The position numbers and the translations under genes are program-made. DNA of 47,201 nt from Firmicutes bacterium UBA3553 (GTDB lineage: Bacteria > Bacillota > Clostridia > Tissierellales > Sedimentibacteraceae): contig DFOA01000057.1 of assembly GCA_002381185.1 (NCBI GenBank), positions 64,667 to 111,867 of the forward strand, written 5' to 3'. The notes below the pieces were generated by a model. It was not told the DNA's origin. It did not search any database and was given only the letters and a program-made list of their open reading frames with translations. How positions within the stretch are numbered: position 1 is the stretch's first letter; each line of letters opens with the position of its first letter. This document shows, piece by piece, positions 1 through 8,400 of this stretch.

Positions 1-2573
1 CCGCCTGTTCCTGCTGCGTAGCTTATTGTTACAGCTTCATTTTCTGTATATGCATACACAACTGTCACATTATCTGCTGGCATCGTTCCTGTTACAGTTC
101 CTGATGCCAAATCTGTCGTTCCAGCGCTTGCAGTTATTGTACTTAACGAATATCCAGCTTTGTCATGCTTAGCTGAATTAATGCTTGACTCATATGCTCT
201 TTGCTCATTCTTTGTGTATGTAGGATCTATAACTCCGTTATACACGTGTGTCTCAGTGTAGCCGTAGCTGTTTCTTGTATAATAGAAATTAATTGTCGCC
301 TCACCTGCTGGCATTGCGCCGGTTACCTTGCCACTTGGCGTTATAGACGGGCTCTCTAAACCAGCCTGAGTTGCTTGAGCAAATGTAAAACCTGTTGCAT
401 CGGGAGCATTAACTTCAACTGACTGACCCTCAAATTTTACATCGTCTATTGCCTCATGTCCGCCAATCTTTAAAGGTTTATAATTTGAAGGTGTCCCTTC
501 AAAATAATTTATAGTCAGCGTTCTTGGCAGTAAAATATTAATTGTTACTGTTGCAGTACTGGTATATGTACCAGTTAATCCATCCTCTGTTCCATCTTTT
601 CTTGTTATAACTGTCTGAATAGTATACTGGAATGTATCAGTAATTCCCGTATAACCAGGATCCGGAACATATGTGAATGTACCATCAGGATTTAATGTCA
701 AACTTCCATGCTCAGGATTGCTTGCAGGAGTTGTAAGAACAACAAGATCAGATACATTATAAATTTCTTCCAGTGCAATAATCTTCGAATCTGTATCATT
801 TACCAATACAGTGCTGCCATTAAGAGTTCCTCCCTTATACACACTGTAAAAATCAAGCCTTGCAACTGGTTTAAGCACAGCCACAGGCAATGGAAATTCA
901 TCTGTTTTATGCCCCTCAATAACATGATCATAAGTTAAGGTTGCTATTTTATTTGTATAAGCACTCCCGTACTTATCGTCAGATATCCTGACTCTAAATG
1001 TAACTTGCTTGTTGTCTGTAGTTATTGTTTCATCTCCAAGGTTCCATGTAACAGCATGTTCTTCTGAATCATAAGTAACTCCATCGGGTAATGGTTCAAC
1101 AATCTCAAACTCATCAGCTATATAATCTGTAACTATAGCGTTAGTAGCTATTGTATTTGTAACTTCCCTTGAAAGCAGCCCATAGATTTCATTCAATTCA
1201 TCTGCTGTCGTTGCATGGTAATATTTCTCCTGATATTTATTGGCTCCACTTGGATTTAATACATTTTGAGCGTTTGTATCATTGCTTATCAAGGCAACTG
1301 TATAAATCTTAACATTCTCGCCATGTAGGGCCAATGCTGCATTTATAGCAGGCGTAACCGCATTTGCATCAAAACCGCTTCCATCGCCAATGGTATATCC
1401 GCTTGAATTATAATAAAAAGTAGGATCACCATCAGTCATAAAAACTACATACTTGTCTACGTCTTGTCTTGCACCATTTGAGGTATTAAAAGCATCTTTA
1501 GCTGTTTTAAAACCAGCTTCCATGTTAGTTCCGCCATTTGCAGTTAATCCCGAATAACTATCCTTAGCAATTGTGTTTATTGATGTAAATGGCTGCAATA
1601 TATATGCATCATTCCATGCTGTATCTCCCCGACCATCACTTCCTGAATATGCAACTATCGACACCTGATTTAGACTTACTTCTCCTGCCGGTAGCACCTT
1701 ATCAATAAATGTGTTTGCTGCTTGTTTCAATACTGCCATTCTAGAAGGTCCAGAACTACCTTGCCCCCCCATGCCCCATGCCATACTTCCTGATTTATCA
1801 AATACAAGCACAACATCAGCATTCTTGCTCGTCGATATTGGAGTTCCCTGCACAGACAATGATATTTCGTATTCATCAGTATCATCAACTTGCTCCGACA
1901 CTTTATCTATTGTTACCTTACCTTCGGTAACATAATAATAGTTTATCGTTACAGACTCATACGGTATTTGTAAAGTAATATTCTTTGTGGAAATATCTAT
2001 ACTTCTTTCCACTGTATCAGGGCTTATAGTAGCTTTCTGAAATACCATTCCCGTAGCAGATTTACCCGGTACGGTTACTTGTGAGCCATATGCGTGATTT
2101 GCATTGATAGACTTAGTTTCATCCAACACTCCATCATAATAGTAATAAACATTCAAGTCTTTTGTGTCAACCGTCTTCAAATAAATCTTCATAGTTCTTG
2201 TCTTATTGCCTTCAATCTCCAACTTATTGCCGTTAGTAAACGGAGAAAACCCTCCTCCTCCGCCTCTTTGATCTACTTCAATACCAACTACCACATATTG
2301 GGATTTCGGAGTAACAGTTACATCTCCAGGACCATAATCAGAATTATTCTTATGAAATCTTCTTGAAGTACTATCTACTAAAGTGCCATTTAAGTAGGTT
2401 TGTAAAATTAAAGTTCTACTTCCGCTGCTATTAGTATTATTATCAGTGTTGACTTTAACATAAGCATTGTTTACTATTTCAGCAGCACTCGCCAAATTCC
2501 CCGGCATGCTCGGCATTAACATCAACAAAGCAATTGTAAGACATAAAACTTTTTTAAATAGGTTTTTTTGCAT
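1..2573 (-). CDS. Secreted vWA-domain multidomain adhesin, 3' end beyond window
   Basis: The reading frame is open from ATG 2573 to the window edge (857 codons, no stop), so the C-terminus is missing. A GGAGG site lies 7 nt upstream. Residues 1-27 form a Sec-type signal peptide (FKK, a hydrophobic stretch, then LASA). Residues 28-240 form an unassigned N-terminal region. A vWA domain follows with MIDAS residues D259-x-S261-x-S263, a GGTN segment and an MTDGDP loop. After it come beta-rich modules: a cadherin/Ig-like segment with the pattern GTFTYVPDPGYTG, then at least two short repeats with a G-x-MPA motif (VTGAMPAGEA and VTGTMPADNV) typical of MucBP-like Gram-positive surface proteins. An in-frame ATG at 2642 lacks a well-spaced ribosome site and would spoil the signal peptide. 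The anchor (LPXTG or other) cannot be seen. The gene lies behind a cyclic-di-GMP riboswitch, so adhesion is the likely role; the ligand is unknown. Confidence 0.85.
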   Translation of the reverse strand, partial: MQKNLFKKVLCLTIALLMLMPSMPGNLASAAEIVNNAYVKVNTDNNTNSSGSRTLILQTYLNGTLVDSTSRRFHKNNSDYGPGDVTVTPKSQYVVVGIEVDQRGGGGGFSPFTNGNKLEIEGNKTRTMKIYLKTVDTKDLNVYYYYDGVLDETKSINANHAYGSQVTVPGKSATGMVFQKATISPDTVERSIDISTKNITLQIPYESVTINYYYVTEGKVTIDKVSEQVDDTDEYEISLSVQGTPISTSKNADVVLVFDKSGSMAWGMGGQGSSGPSRMAVLKQAANTFIDKVLPAGEVSLNQVSIVAYSGSDGRGDTAWNDAYILQPFTSINTIAKDSYSGLTANGGTNMEAGFKTAKDAFNTSNGARQDVDKYVVFMTDGDPTFYYNSSGYTIGDGSGFDANAVTPAINAALALHGENVKIYTVALISNDTNAQNVLNPSGANKYQEKYYHATTADELNEIYGLLSREVTNTIATNAIVTDYIADEFEIVEPLPDGVTYDSEEHAVTWNLGDETITTDNKQVTFRVRISDDKYGSAYTNKIATLTYDHVIEGHKTDEFPLPVAVLKPVARLDFYSVYKGGTLNGSTVLVNDTDSKIIALEEIYNVSDLVVLTTPASNPEHGSLTLNPDGTFTYVPDPGYTGITDTFQYTIQTVITRKDGTEDGLTGTYTSTATVTINILLPRTLTINYFEGTPSNYKPLKIGGHEAIDDVKFEGQSVEVNAPDATGFTFAQATQAGLESPSITPSGKVTGAMPAGEATINFYYTRNSYGYTETHVYNGVIDPTYTKNEQRAYESSINSAKHDKAGYSLSTITASAGTTDLASGTVTGTMPADNVTVVYAYTENEAVTISYAAGTG

Positions 2574-2754
2574 GATTTGTCCTCCTTTCTTTAAGATTTT
2601 TGTTTCTTTATTTCTTTTTTTGATTGAATCATTAATAACCATTTGATTTGTATCACCCCCTTTCTTGATTAGTTACTAACTTCCAATATTTTTTTGTTTA
2701 TATAGAAACAACTTGTCCCTTTGGTTAAGGTTAGTTGTACTCTAACTGAGTAAT

Positions 2755-2805
2755 GATGCGATTCTTCACTGTATCAGAATGACAGTGTGCAGAACAACAC
2801 GCATC
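2755..2805. repeat. Dispersed palindromic intergenic repeat, copy 1
   Basis: The plus strand contains the core ATTCTTCACT...CAGAATGACA, seen again near 4665, 7930, 29264 and (inverted) 38200. This copy folds: GATGCG (2755-2760) pairs with CGCATC (2800-2805), and inside it CACTGT pairs with ACAGTG. It lies in the leader between the riboswitch terminator and the adhesin start, so the mRNA would carry this hairpin. Confidence 0.6.
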
Positions 2806-2814
2806 GCCTTTAAA

Positions 2815-2850
2815 TAAAAAAGCTGCAAAATAGTTTAATATTTTGCAGCT
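2815..2850 (-). terminator. Riboswitch-associated intrinsic terminator
   Basis: A perfect 12-bp stem (AGCTGCAAAATA / TATTTTGCAGCT) with a 6-nt loop is followed on the minus strand by TTTTTATTTA. It directly abuts the riboswitch aptamer and lies about 240 nt upstream of the adhesin start. It can therefore only act as a regulated attenuator of that gene. Its first two bases (AG) are shared with the 3' strand of the aptamer P1 helix. Confidence 0.88.
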
Positions 2851-2940
2851 GAACAGTCATGGCAGTAAACTGCTTTAGACTTCATGGCTTTGCGTCCCTG
2901 CCTTTCGGAAGGTTTGCCCATAGATGAATTTTTCAGTTAA
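2845..2940 (-). ncRNA. Cyclic-di-GMP class I (GEMM) riboswitch
   Basis: Read on the minus strand, the conserved GEMM-I core is present: GGGCAAACC, a short helix capped by a GAAA tetraloop (CCUUCC-GAAA-GGCAGG), then GGGACGCAAAGCC, then a second arm with GUCUAAAGCAGUUUACUGC. P1 can form from CUGAA (2936-2932) and UUCAG (2853-2849). The order of conserved blocks and the tetraloop match the family closely. The expression platform is the 12-bp terminator just downstream, and the controlled gene is the vWA adhesin starting at 2573. The overlap of the P1 3' strand with the terminator 5' strand favours a design in which ligand disfavours termination (ON switch). Only two bases are shared, so the sign is uncertain. 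Confidence 0.92.
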
Positions 2941-2949
2941 TATGTATTA

Positions 2950-2976
2950 TTTATACCACCAAATAAATATTGTAAA
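2950..2976 (-). promoter_or_regulatory. Probable promoter of riboswitch-adhesin transcript
   Basis: On the minus strand, TTTACA (2976-2971), a 15-nt spacer and TATAAA (2955-2950) place a start site near 2943, right at the 5' end of the aptamer. The short spacer lowers confidence; a shifted -10 (TAAATA) would give 17 nt. Confidence 0.5.
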
Positions 2977-3025
2977 CATATTTTTTGGACATGTATATAA
3001 TAACATATTTTTTAGATTTATACCA

Positions 3026-4468
3026 TTACACAATTATTTCTTCTTTTTCCATTAGTCTTATAAATAAAGCAGATATATGCGGATCGAATTGCTTGCCTGA
3101 TTGTTCTTTTATTTCATTTAGCGCTTCATATTTGGACATTCGGTTTCTATATGGTCTGTCGTTAATCATAACATCATATGCGTCTGCTATGGCGAATATC
3201 CTTGCCACTACGGGAATCTCATCCTGCTTGAACAGCCCGGGATACCCCTTGCCGTCCCAGCGTTCATGATGAACTAGAATCAATTCGTCAATAGGAGAAG
3301 TGTCTTTGAATTCTTTTGCTATGTAATAGCCTATTTCACTGTGGCGTTTTACATTTTCCCATTCTTCGTAATCCAATGTGCCTTCTTTCTGAAGTATGTC
3401 TTTGGATACTCCTATTTTCCCGATATCGTGAAATTCACATAACAGGCTCAATTCACCTTTTTCAGCGTCCGATAAGTCTAATGCATCTGCCATCATCATA
3501 GTCAAATCTTTGAGTCTCTCATAATGAGACATCGTTTCATATGTGATTTTTTCAAGCCTGCTTTTGAGAAATTTAATCACAGATAGTTTTGCTTCTTTAC
3601 TTTCCTTAATTTTTTTTAAATACATTCTGTCTTCAGCTTTTTTTAATATCTTCCGGATGTCTTCATTTTCATCAGTCTTTGTTGCAGCGCCAAGACTGAT
3701 ACTTATTTTTATATAATCCAAATGGTTGCTTTCACATTTCTTTTTTATTCTTTCAATAATATTTTCTACAGTTTCTTCAGATGTTTTGGGGAGAAGAATT
3801 ATGAATTCATCTCCGTCACCCCTGCTTATGAGATCTTCATCTCTGAAGGAACCGGTCATAATCTCAGCTGTCTTTCTTAGCACAACATCTCCAATATCAT
3901 GGCCAAATGCATCATTAATAAGTTTAAGTCCATTAATATCTCCCATAATGACACTTATAGGCAGCTGCCTCTTACTGTCTAATCTTGAGAGTTCTTCCTC
4001 AAAATAATTTTTATTATATAAACCTGTCATTTTATCCCTGTAGTACAGTCTTACTTTGTCTTTCAGGGTAATGATTTCGTTTTGAATATCATCAGATACA
4101 ATCTCTTGCTTACGTATGTTGAGTTTTATATCAGTCACATCCGTATAGTGTACCATGACGTAATCTTCGTCATTGCCTTTATCGGTAAATATATTTATTA
4201 AATACCATCTCTCCAGCTCATCAATATATATATCACACTTTAGTTTTGCATTTGGTACCATACTTAAATAGATTTCTTTAAAATAAAGTTTGTCGGCATT
4301 ATCCACAACAATCTCTGAAAACTTCTTACCTAAAAGCTGTTTAGGCTCAATTTTAGCGATTTCATAGAACATGTCGCTGATATATACCAGCACATAATCT
4401 ATAAAATTACCTTCCTTATTGTATATAGCCTTGAATTTTAGGTAAAAATCAGCTGCAGGATATTCCAT
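3026..4468 (-). CDS. PAS-GGDEF-HD-GYP cyclic-di-GMP synthesis/degradation enzyme
   Basis: Cytosolic 480-residue protein. Residues 1-120 resemble a PAS sensor. Residues 145-290 are a GGDEF (diguanylate cyclase) domain with signature D218-G-D-E-F222 instead of GGDEF, and an RxxD inhibitory-site motif at R209-D212, exactly five residues upstream. Residues 310-475 are an HD-GYP phosphodiesterase domain with HDIGK (H347, D348), the second-helix histidine (RHSEIG), HHERWDGKGYP (H400, H401, Y409) and a following PxxARI segment, all intact. Known family chemistry: GGDEF makes c-di-GMP from two GTP; HD-GYP hydrolyses it. The first glycine change may reduce cyclase activity, while the phosphodiesterase half looks complete. 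The gene is immediately upstream of the riboswitch, on the same strand. It begins with ATG behind AAGGAATAGAGG. Confidence 0.92.
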   Translation of the reverse strand: MEYPAADFYLKFKAIYNKEGNFIDYVLVYISDMFYEIAKIEPKQLLGKKFSEIVVDNADKLYFKEIYLSMVPNAKLKCDIYIDELERWYLINIFTDKGNDEDYVMVHYTDVTDIKLNIRKQEIVSDDIQNEIITLKDKVRLYYRDKMTGLYNKNYFEEELSRLDSKRQLPISVIMGDINGLKLINDAFGHDIGDVVLRKTAEIMTGSFRDEDLISRGDGDEFIILLPKTSEETVENIIERIKKKCESNHLDYIKISISLGAATKTDENEDIRKILKKAEDRMYLKKIKESKEAKLSVIKFLKSRLEKITYETMSHYERLKDLTMMMADALDLSDAEKGELSLLCEFHDIGKIGVSKDILQKEGTLDYEEWENVKRHSEIGYYIAKEFKDTSPIDELILVHHERWDGKGYPGLFKQDEIPVVARIFAIADAYDVMINDRPYRNRMSKYEALNEIKEQSGKQFDPHISALFIRLMEKEEIIV

Positions 4469-4560
4469 TCCTCTATTCCTTCCCTTTATGAATAATAATT
4501 ATCATTTGGATGTTCTTATTATATATTGTTTAAATTACATTTCCATTTCCTGGAGTATAC

Positions 4561-4598
4561 ATTTTAATTTCATTACAATTACATTTTAATTACAAAAA
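4561..4598. repeat. 38-nt AT-rich element, copy shared with 32430-32467
   Basis: A 38-nt stretch matches 32430-32467 at 35 of 38 positions by eye. In both places it follows an intrinsic terminator on the minus strand and precedes the next minus-strand transcript (here the PAS-GGDEF-HD-GYP gene, there the pilus operon). It has repeated TTACA/TTTAATT blocks. Function unknown; a regulatory site or a mobile remnant is possible. Confidence 0.5.
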
Positions 4599-4644
4599 AG
4601 CTCTTTATATATGAGAGCATTTGATGCAATCATATATGAAGAGC
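4594..4644 (-). terminator. Intrinsic terminator after the BTAD regulator
   Basis: On the minus strand, GCTCTTCATATATGA (4644-4630) pairs with TCATATATAAAGAGC (4614-4600) with one G-U pair. A run of six T follows (4599-4594). It ends transcription of the regulator gene at 4727-5914. Confidence 0.82.
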
Positions 4645-4652
4645 CTTAATTT

Positions 4653-4702
4653 TAGCGGATGAGATTCTTCGGGATTGCGCCCTCAGAATGACAGCAAAGC
4701 TA
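4653..4702. repeat. Dispersed intergenic repeat, copy 2
   Basis: Core GAGATTCTTCGGG...CTCAGAATGACAG on the plus strand, flanked by TAGC and GCTA. Same family as 2755-2805. Confidence 0.6.
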
Positions 4703-4726
4703 ACAATATTTATAGTAATGACGCAG

Positions 4727-5914
4727 CTACATCATAGATTTTTCAGATACTAAAGGCTGGAAAATCATATTTATGTCATTGCTGTTTAATTTTGTATAGT
4801 TCCTCAAATTATTATAAATTCTGTTTTCTATTTTTTTGATTCCTTCATCTCTAACATTATGGAGCATCACTAATATTTGACTTTTATTCCAGAATGTAAA
4901 AACATCGCCTTTTCTTAAGCTGTTCCTCAAAAGCTCCGACAATTCTCTGGAATTTCTGTCTTGGTTCCAATTAATATTTATTATGCAGAGATAATCATTC
5001 TCATCATTTCTGAATGATTTCCTTTTCTGCAAATTAAATAAAAATTTAAAGGATTCAATATTGCATTGCATAGCACCGAGCAAGTTTCTGTCTTCCAGGT
5101 CCCTCTCCAGGCTGTCAATATCCGCATGTACATCTCTCGCTGAATAGTTCTGTATTTTGTCGAGCATTTCGGTAAAATTGTTTGAAGGTTTTGTATCTAG
5201 TTCTTTTTTTATTAAATTTAATGAATACTCATAATGATTAAGTGCATTCTTTTGCTGACCCTGTGCCAGCATGGCTTCCATCAGATTTATGTGTATATTT
5301 TCTTCATATGGTTCAATAAGAAAAGATTCTTCGCACAATGTAATGATTTTTTCGTTCTCATTGTTTTCTTTTAATATATCAATTAGCTTATATAACGTTT
5401 TCAGGTAAAGGCGCTGATAATAATTTCTTGCAGGGACCAGCCAGACTTCATATGAATTATCGGAAAGATATAATCCTTTATACAACTTCAACGCTTTTTG
5501 ATATAGATTTGCTGAAGCTTCAATATTGTATTCCCGCTCTAAATCTGCTTGCCTTATGAGATTTTCAAATTCATCTACATCAATTATGGTATTTTCCCCG
5601 ATTTCAAGAAAATAGTATCCATTAATAAAATTAATCGTCATATATTTGGATTCATCCATATCGCTTGGTAAAAAACCCTTTATAGTCTTTCTTAATCTGA
5701 ATATTTGAGTTCGAAGCACATTTTTTGGATCGTCGGATTCACTATCCGACAATATATTATCAATGATAGCTTCCGGCAACAGCTTTTTGTTTCTGAAAGT
5801 CAGAAAATATTCAAATAATTTATACAGTCTGTATGTGCGGCTTGATTCCTTTAAAATTGACTGATTGTTTATTTTTATATCAAATTCACCCAAAGTATTG
5901 ATGTTGAGCTTCAT
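4727..5914 (-). CDS. BTAD/SARP-type transcriptional regulator with degenerate GGDEF-like tail
   Basis: The 395-residue product starts at ATG 5914, preceded by GGGGGT at good spacing; an upstream in-frame ATG at 5959 lies between the -10 element and this site and lacks a ribosome site. Residues 1-100 form an OmpR-like winged helix as in SARP/BTAD activators (LGEFDIKINNQ, then RTQIFRLRKTIKG as recognition region). Residues 100-245 form the bacterial transcriptional activator (TPR-like) domain. Residues 265-395 have the helix-strand pattern of a GGDEF fold (SLRKGDVFTFW then a hydrophobic strand) but lack GGDEF and catalytic acids. So it is likely a DNA-binding activator with a non-catalytic, possibly ligand-binding tail. 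Target genes are unknown; it sits upstream of the c-di-GMP enzyme, separated by a terminator. Confidence 0.78.
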   Translation of the reverse strand: MKLNINTLGEFDIKINNQSILKESSRTYRLYKLFEYFLTFRNKKLLPEAIIDNILSDSESDDPKNVLRTQIFRLRKTIKGFLPSDMDESKYMTINFINGYYFLEIGENTIIDVDEFENLIRQADLEREYNIEASANLYQKALKLYKGLYLSDNSYEVWLVPARNYYQRLYLKTLYKLIDILKENNENEKIITLCEESFLIEPYEENIHINLMEAMLAQGQQKNALNHYEYSLNLIKKELDTKPSNNFTEMLDKIQNYSARDVHADIDSLERDLEDRNLLGAMQCNIESFKFLFNLQKRKSFRNDENDYLCIININWNQDRNSRELSELLRNSLRKGDVFTFWNKSQILVMLHNVRDEGIKKIENRIYNNLRNYTKLNSNDINMIFQPLVSEKSMM

Positions 5915-5950
5915 ATATACCCCCGTCGTTTTACCCTTACAATTTATTCC

Positions 5951-5979
5951 ATTATACAATTTTCGTAATAATTTTTCAA
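5951..5979 (-). promoter_or_regulatory. Sigma-A promoter of the BTAD regulator
   Basis: TTGAAA (5979-5974), 17-nt spacer, TATAAT (5956-5951). The predicted start near 5944 lies 30 nt upstream of ATG 5914 and downstream of the alternative ATG 5959, which supports the shorter protein. Confidence 0.8.
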
Positions 5980-6003
5980 TAAGTTTCTTTTTTCGATTAC
6001 TTT

Positions 6004-7875
6004 TTATTTATTCTTATTTGCCTGAATCAGTTCGTTTATAAACAACGACGGCTTTTCAGGCACAATGATGTTTAATTTCTTTTTTGCTCTGGTCATGCCA
6101 ACATAAAATACCCTTCGTTCTTCTTCTATTATTTTCTCATATTCTTCATTTGACATATTCTTTTTTTCAGAAGGGAATTCTCCCTCAATATTATCTATCA
6201 TGTAGACATAGTCATATTCCAATCCCTTTGCACTGTGAATGGTTGTCAGAGTTATATTTGAATTGCTATTTTCAGACGCATTTTTTATAACATTTTGAAG
6301 GTTGTATATTTTTTCTATAAACTCTTTAACATTGCTGCAGTAAGAACCTATTTCCTCCAGTATCTCCATTATATGCAATGAACTGGTCAAATTATTGCGG
6401 CCTTCATCCTGCATTCTTTCCAGATAGTTCAAATATTCCAGTTCTATTTTGATAAATCTTATTGCATCTTTTGGCCTTAATTTATTTATATAATTTATGT
6501 CTATCCTGAATTGATGAATTTTATCATAAACGTAATGATCAAAATATTTGTAATTATCCAATATATCAAAAACAGTCAAATCATCCCTAGGGCTTTCCGT
6601 TACAATACGGCACATGTTTTTTGTGAAATAGGTATAACTTTTATAATATATTCTAGAAAATGCATCCCTGTCTTTCGGATTTAGTGCAAGACTTAGAAAT
6701 GCCAGTATATCATATAAAACAGGGCTTTTAAAAAATCTTGTCTTATCCTCTTTAATATAAAAGTCTGTGTTGTTTTCGTTTAACTTGTTAGCAAGAATCA
6801 TGGCTGACATATTATACCTGAACAATATACCCACAGAATTGTTTCCTGCCCCGGCCAGCTCATCGATTATTAATTTTGCTTGATCCGCCCTGCTTTTAAC
6901 CCTGACTATATTGATTTCATTTTCTCTCGGATTATCGGTATTAATTGCTTTTTTATATCTTTTCTTATTTCTTTCTATAAAATTTCTTGCACCTTCAACT
7001 ATGTTTTTATCGCATCTGTAATTATTGTCCAGATAAAATATTTTTCCGTTATGATAAATATCTTTGAACTGAAGCATAAAATCCGGGTGACTTCCCCTGA
7101 ATGAATATATCGCCTGGTCATCGTCGCCAACCATGAAAAGATTGTTGTCAGTAATCAATTTAATAATTTCATGTTGTATTTTGGAAGTGTCCTGCATTTC
7201 ATCTATCTGGACATACTGGTATGTGTTTTTTGTATAATCTCTGTAAAAGTCAGAATTTAATATAATTTTATATGCATATAAAAGCATGTCATCAAAATCA
7301 ATGAGCCTGTTTTGAGTTTTGTATGTTTTATACAATTCATAAATTTTATCAAAGCCTTTTATTTCAATGCCATAATCTTTGTATTCAGAGGGATTTATCA
7401 TCATATTGTCTACATAGCTTATGGTTGATGCAATGTTTTCAATTTCTTCATCACTTACATAATTAAAATATGACTGTGAATAATATGATTTCAATATTTC
7501 ACCCAAAACCTGATAATTATTTGTAAGCAAATCAAAATCAATGCCTTTTCTTTTGTAAAAATTTCTGACAATTTTATAAGAAAAGGCATGAATGGTTGAA
7601 AATTCAGTTTTAGATTTATACATGCCGCCAAAGAACGATTGGAATCTTTCTTTCATATCATTAGCAGCCATTTTTGAAAATGTAATGGTAAGAATTTTTC
7701 TGTCGCATTTCTTTTCATACAGCAGCTTTCCCGCCCTTGCAATTGTAACGGTTGTCTTTCCGGAACCTGCAGTCGAAAGTACAAGTGCGTTGCCTTTATC
7801 AAAGGAAGCTGCTTCCATTTGTTGACTGTTTAAATTTACACCATTTTTATTTTTTAAAAAATCAAAGTATTCCAT
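6004..7875 (-). CDS. UvrD/PcrA-like superfamily 1 DNA helicase
   Basis: A 623-residue ATP-dependent 3'-5' helicase-like protein. The Q-motif (LNSQQMEAA, residues 15-23), Walker A (TAGSGKTT, K40), motif II (QIDEMQDTS), motif III region (MVGDDDQAIYSFRG), motif IV (LDNNYRC), motif V (TIHSAKGLEYDYV) and motif VI (FYVGMTRAKKKL) appear in the standard order. It is about 100 residues shorter than PcrA, chiefly in the C-terminus, which ends soon after motif VI. That places it with compact UvrD-like helicases of Firmicutes rather than PcrA itself. Start: ATG with AGGTGTAAA in front. A role in DNA repair or recombination follows from family only. Confidence 0.88.
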   Translation of the reverse strand: MEYFDFLKNKNGVNLNSQQMEAASFDKGNALVLSTAGSGKTTVTIARAGKLLYEKKCDRKILTITFSKMAANDMKERFQSFFGGMYKSKTEFSTIHAFSYKIVRNFYKRKGIDFDLLTNNYQVLGEILKSYYSQSYFNYVSDEEIENIASTISYVDNMMINPSEYKDYGIEIKGFDKIYELYKTYKTQNRLIDFDDMLLYAYKIILNSDFYRDYTKNTYQYVQIDEMQDTSKIQHEIIKLITDNNLFMVGDDDQAIYSFRGSHPDFMLQFKDIYHNGKIFYLDNNYRCDKNIVEGARNFIERNKKRYKKAINTDNPRENEINIVRVKSRADQAKLIIDELAGAGNNSVGILFRYNMSAMILANKLNENNTDFYIKEDKTRFFKSPVLYDILAFLSLALNPKDRDAFSRIYYKSYTYFTKNMCRIVTESPRDDLTVFDILDNYKYFDHYVYDKIHQFRIDINYINKLRPKDAIRFIKIELEYLNYLERMQDEGRNNLTSSLHIMEILEEIGSYCSNVKEFIEKIYNLQNVIKNASENSNSNITLTTIHSAKGLEYDYVYMIDNIEGEFPSEKKNMSNEEYEKIIEEERRVFYVGMTRAKKKLNIIVPEKPSLFINELIQANKNK

Positions 7876-7923
7876 TTTACACCTAATTTAAATTGTTTTC
7901 ATTCGAGTCATATCGGACAACAA

Positions 7924-7962
7924 CAGAGATGAAATTCTTCACCTGCGGCCCAGAATAACTGT
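7924..7962. repeat. Dispersed intergenic repeat, copy 3
   Basis: Plus-strand core GAAATTCTTCACCTGCGGC...CAGAATAACTG, a degenerate copy of the family at 2755 and 4653, placed between the helicase and the redox-protein genes. Confidence 0.5.
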
Positions 7963-7967
7963 ATATT

Positions 7968-8390
7968 TTATTCACTCATTACTCTTTCAAAAACTTCTGC
8001 AGTTCTTAATTTCACAGGATTACAGCCTTCAGTCTCACTTCTGTGATGTGCCTTTATATATGCGCAGTCTAAAGAACCGAATTCTTTTTCAAATTCTTCA
8101 ACAAGCTTTTTAGTAATTTCCTTCATTTTATCATTTGTTGACGGTTTTTCCTCTGTGTACATTATTCCTAATGCTGCGATTGCCCCTAAAAGTGCTCCAC
8201 ATGTTTTTTCTGACTGAATGCCGCCTCCGAACGGACAGACCGCTTTAATAAATCTTTCGTCCAGGCCAAGCTTGTACTCTTCGTTGGCAGCCATCAAAAG
8301 CGTTTCAGCACAGTTTATATGGTATTTAGGTCTCTCTTCCACCGGATATGATAATTCCTGTGTATTAATTTTATCTACGATTTCTTTCAT
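7968..8390 (-). CDS. C_GCAxxG_C_C family putative redox protein
   Basis: A 140-residue cytosolic protein with the cysteine pattern of the C_GCAxxG_C_C family: a first cysteine (AVCPFGGG), then TCGALLGAIAALG (the GCAxxG-like core, here CGALLG), then LDCAYIKAH and EGCNPVK. The family is common in anaerobes and is thought to bind metal or undergo redox chemistry; no reaction is established. ATG 8390 is 10 nt after the stop of the 35-residue membrane peptide, whose stop codon overlaps the ribosome site TAGGAGAA, so the two are surely co-transcribed. Confidence 0.8.
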   Translation of the reverse strand: MKEIVDKINTQELSYPVEERPKYHINCAETLLMAANEEYKLGLDERFIKAVCPFGGGIQSEKTCGALLGAIAALGIMYTEEKPSTNDKMKEITKKLVEEFEKEFGSLDCAYIKAHHRSETEGCNPVKLRTAEVFERVMSE

Positions 8391-8400
8391 TATGGTTCTC

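Noticed and set aside
2574..2642. In-frame upstream ATG extending the vWA adhesin by 23 residues
   Set aside because: The extension is highly basic, would bury the signal peptide, and includes the strong GGAGG site that serves ATG 2573.
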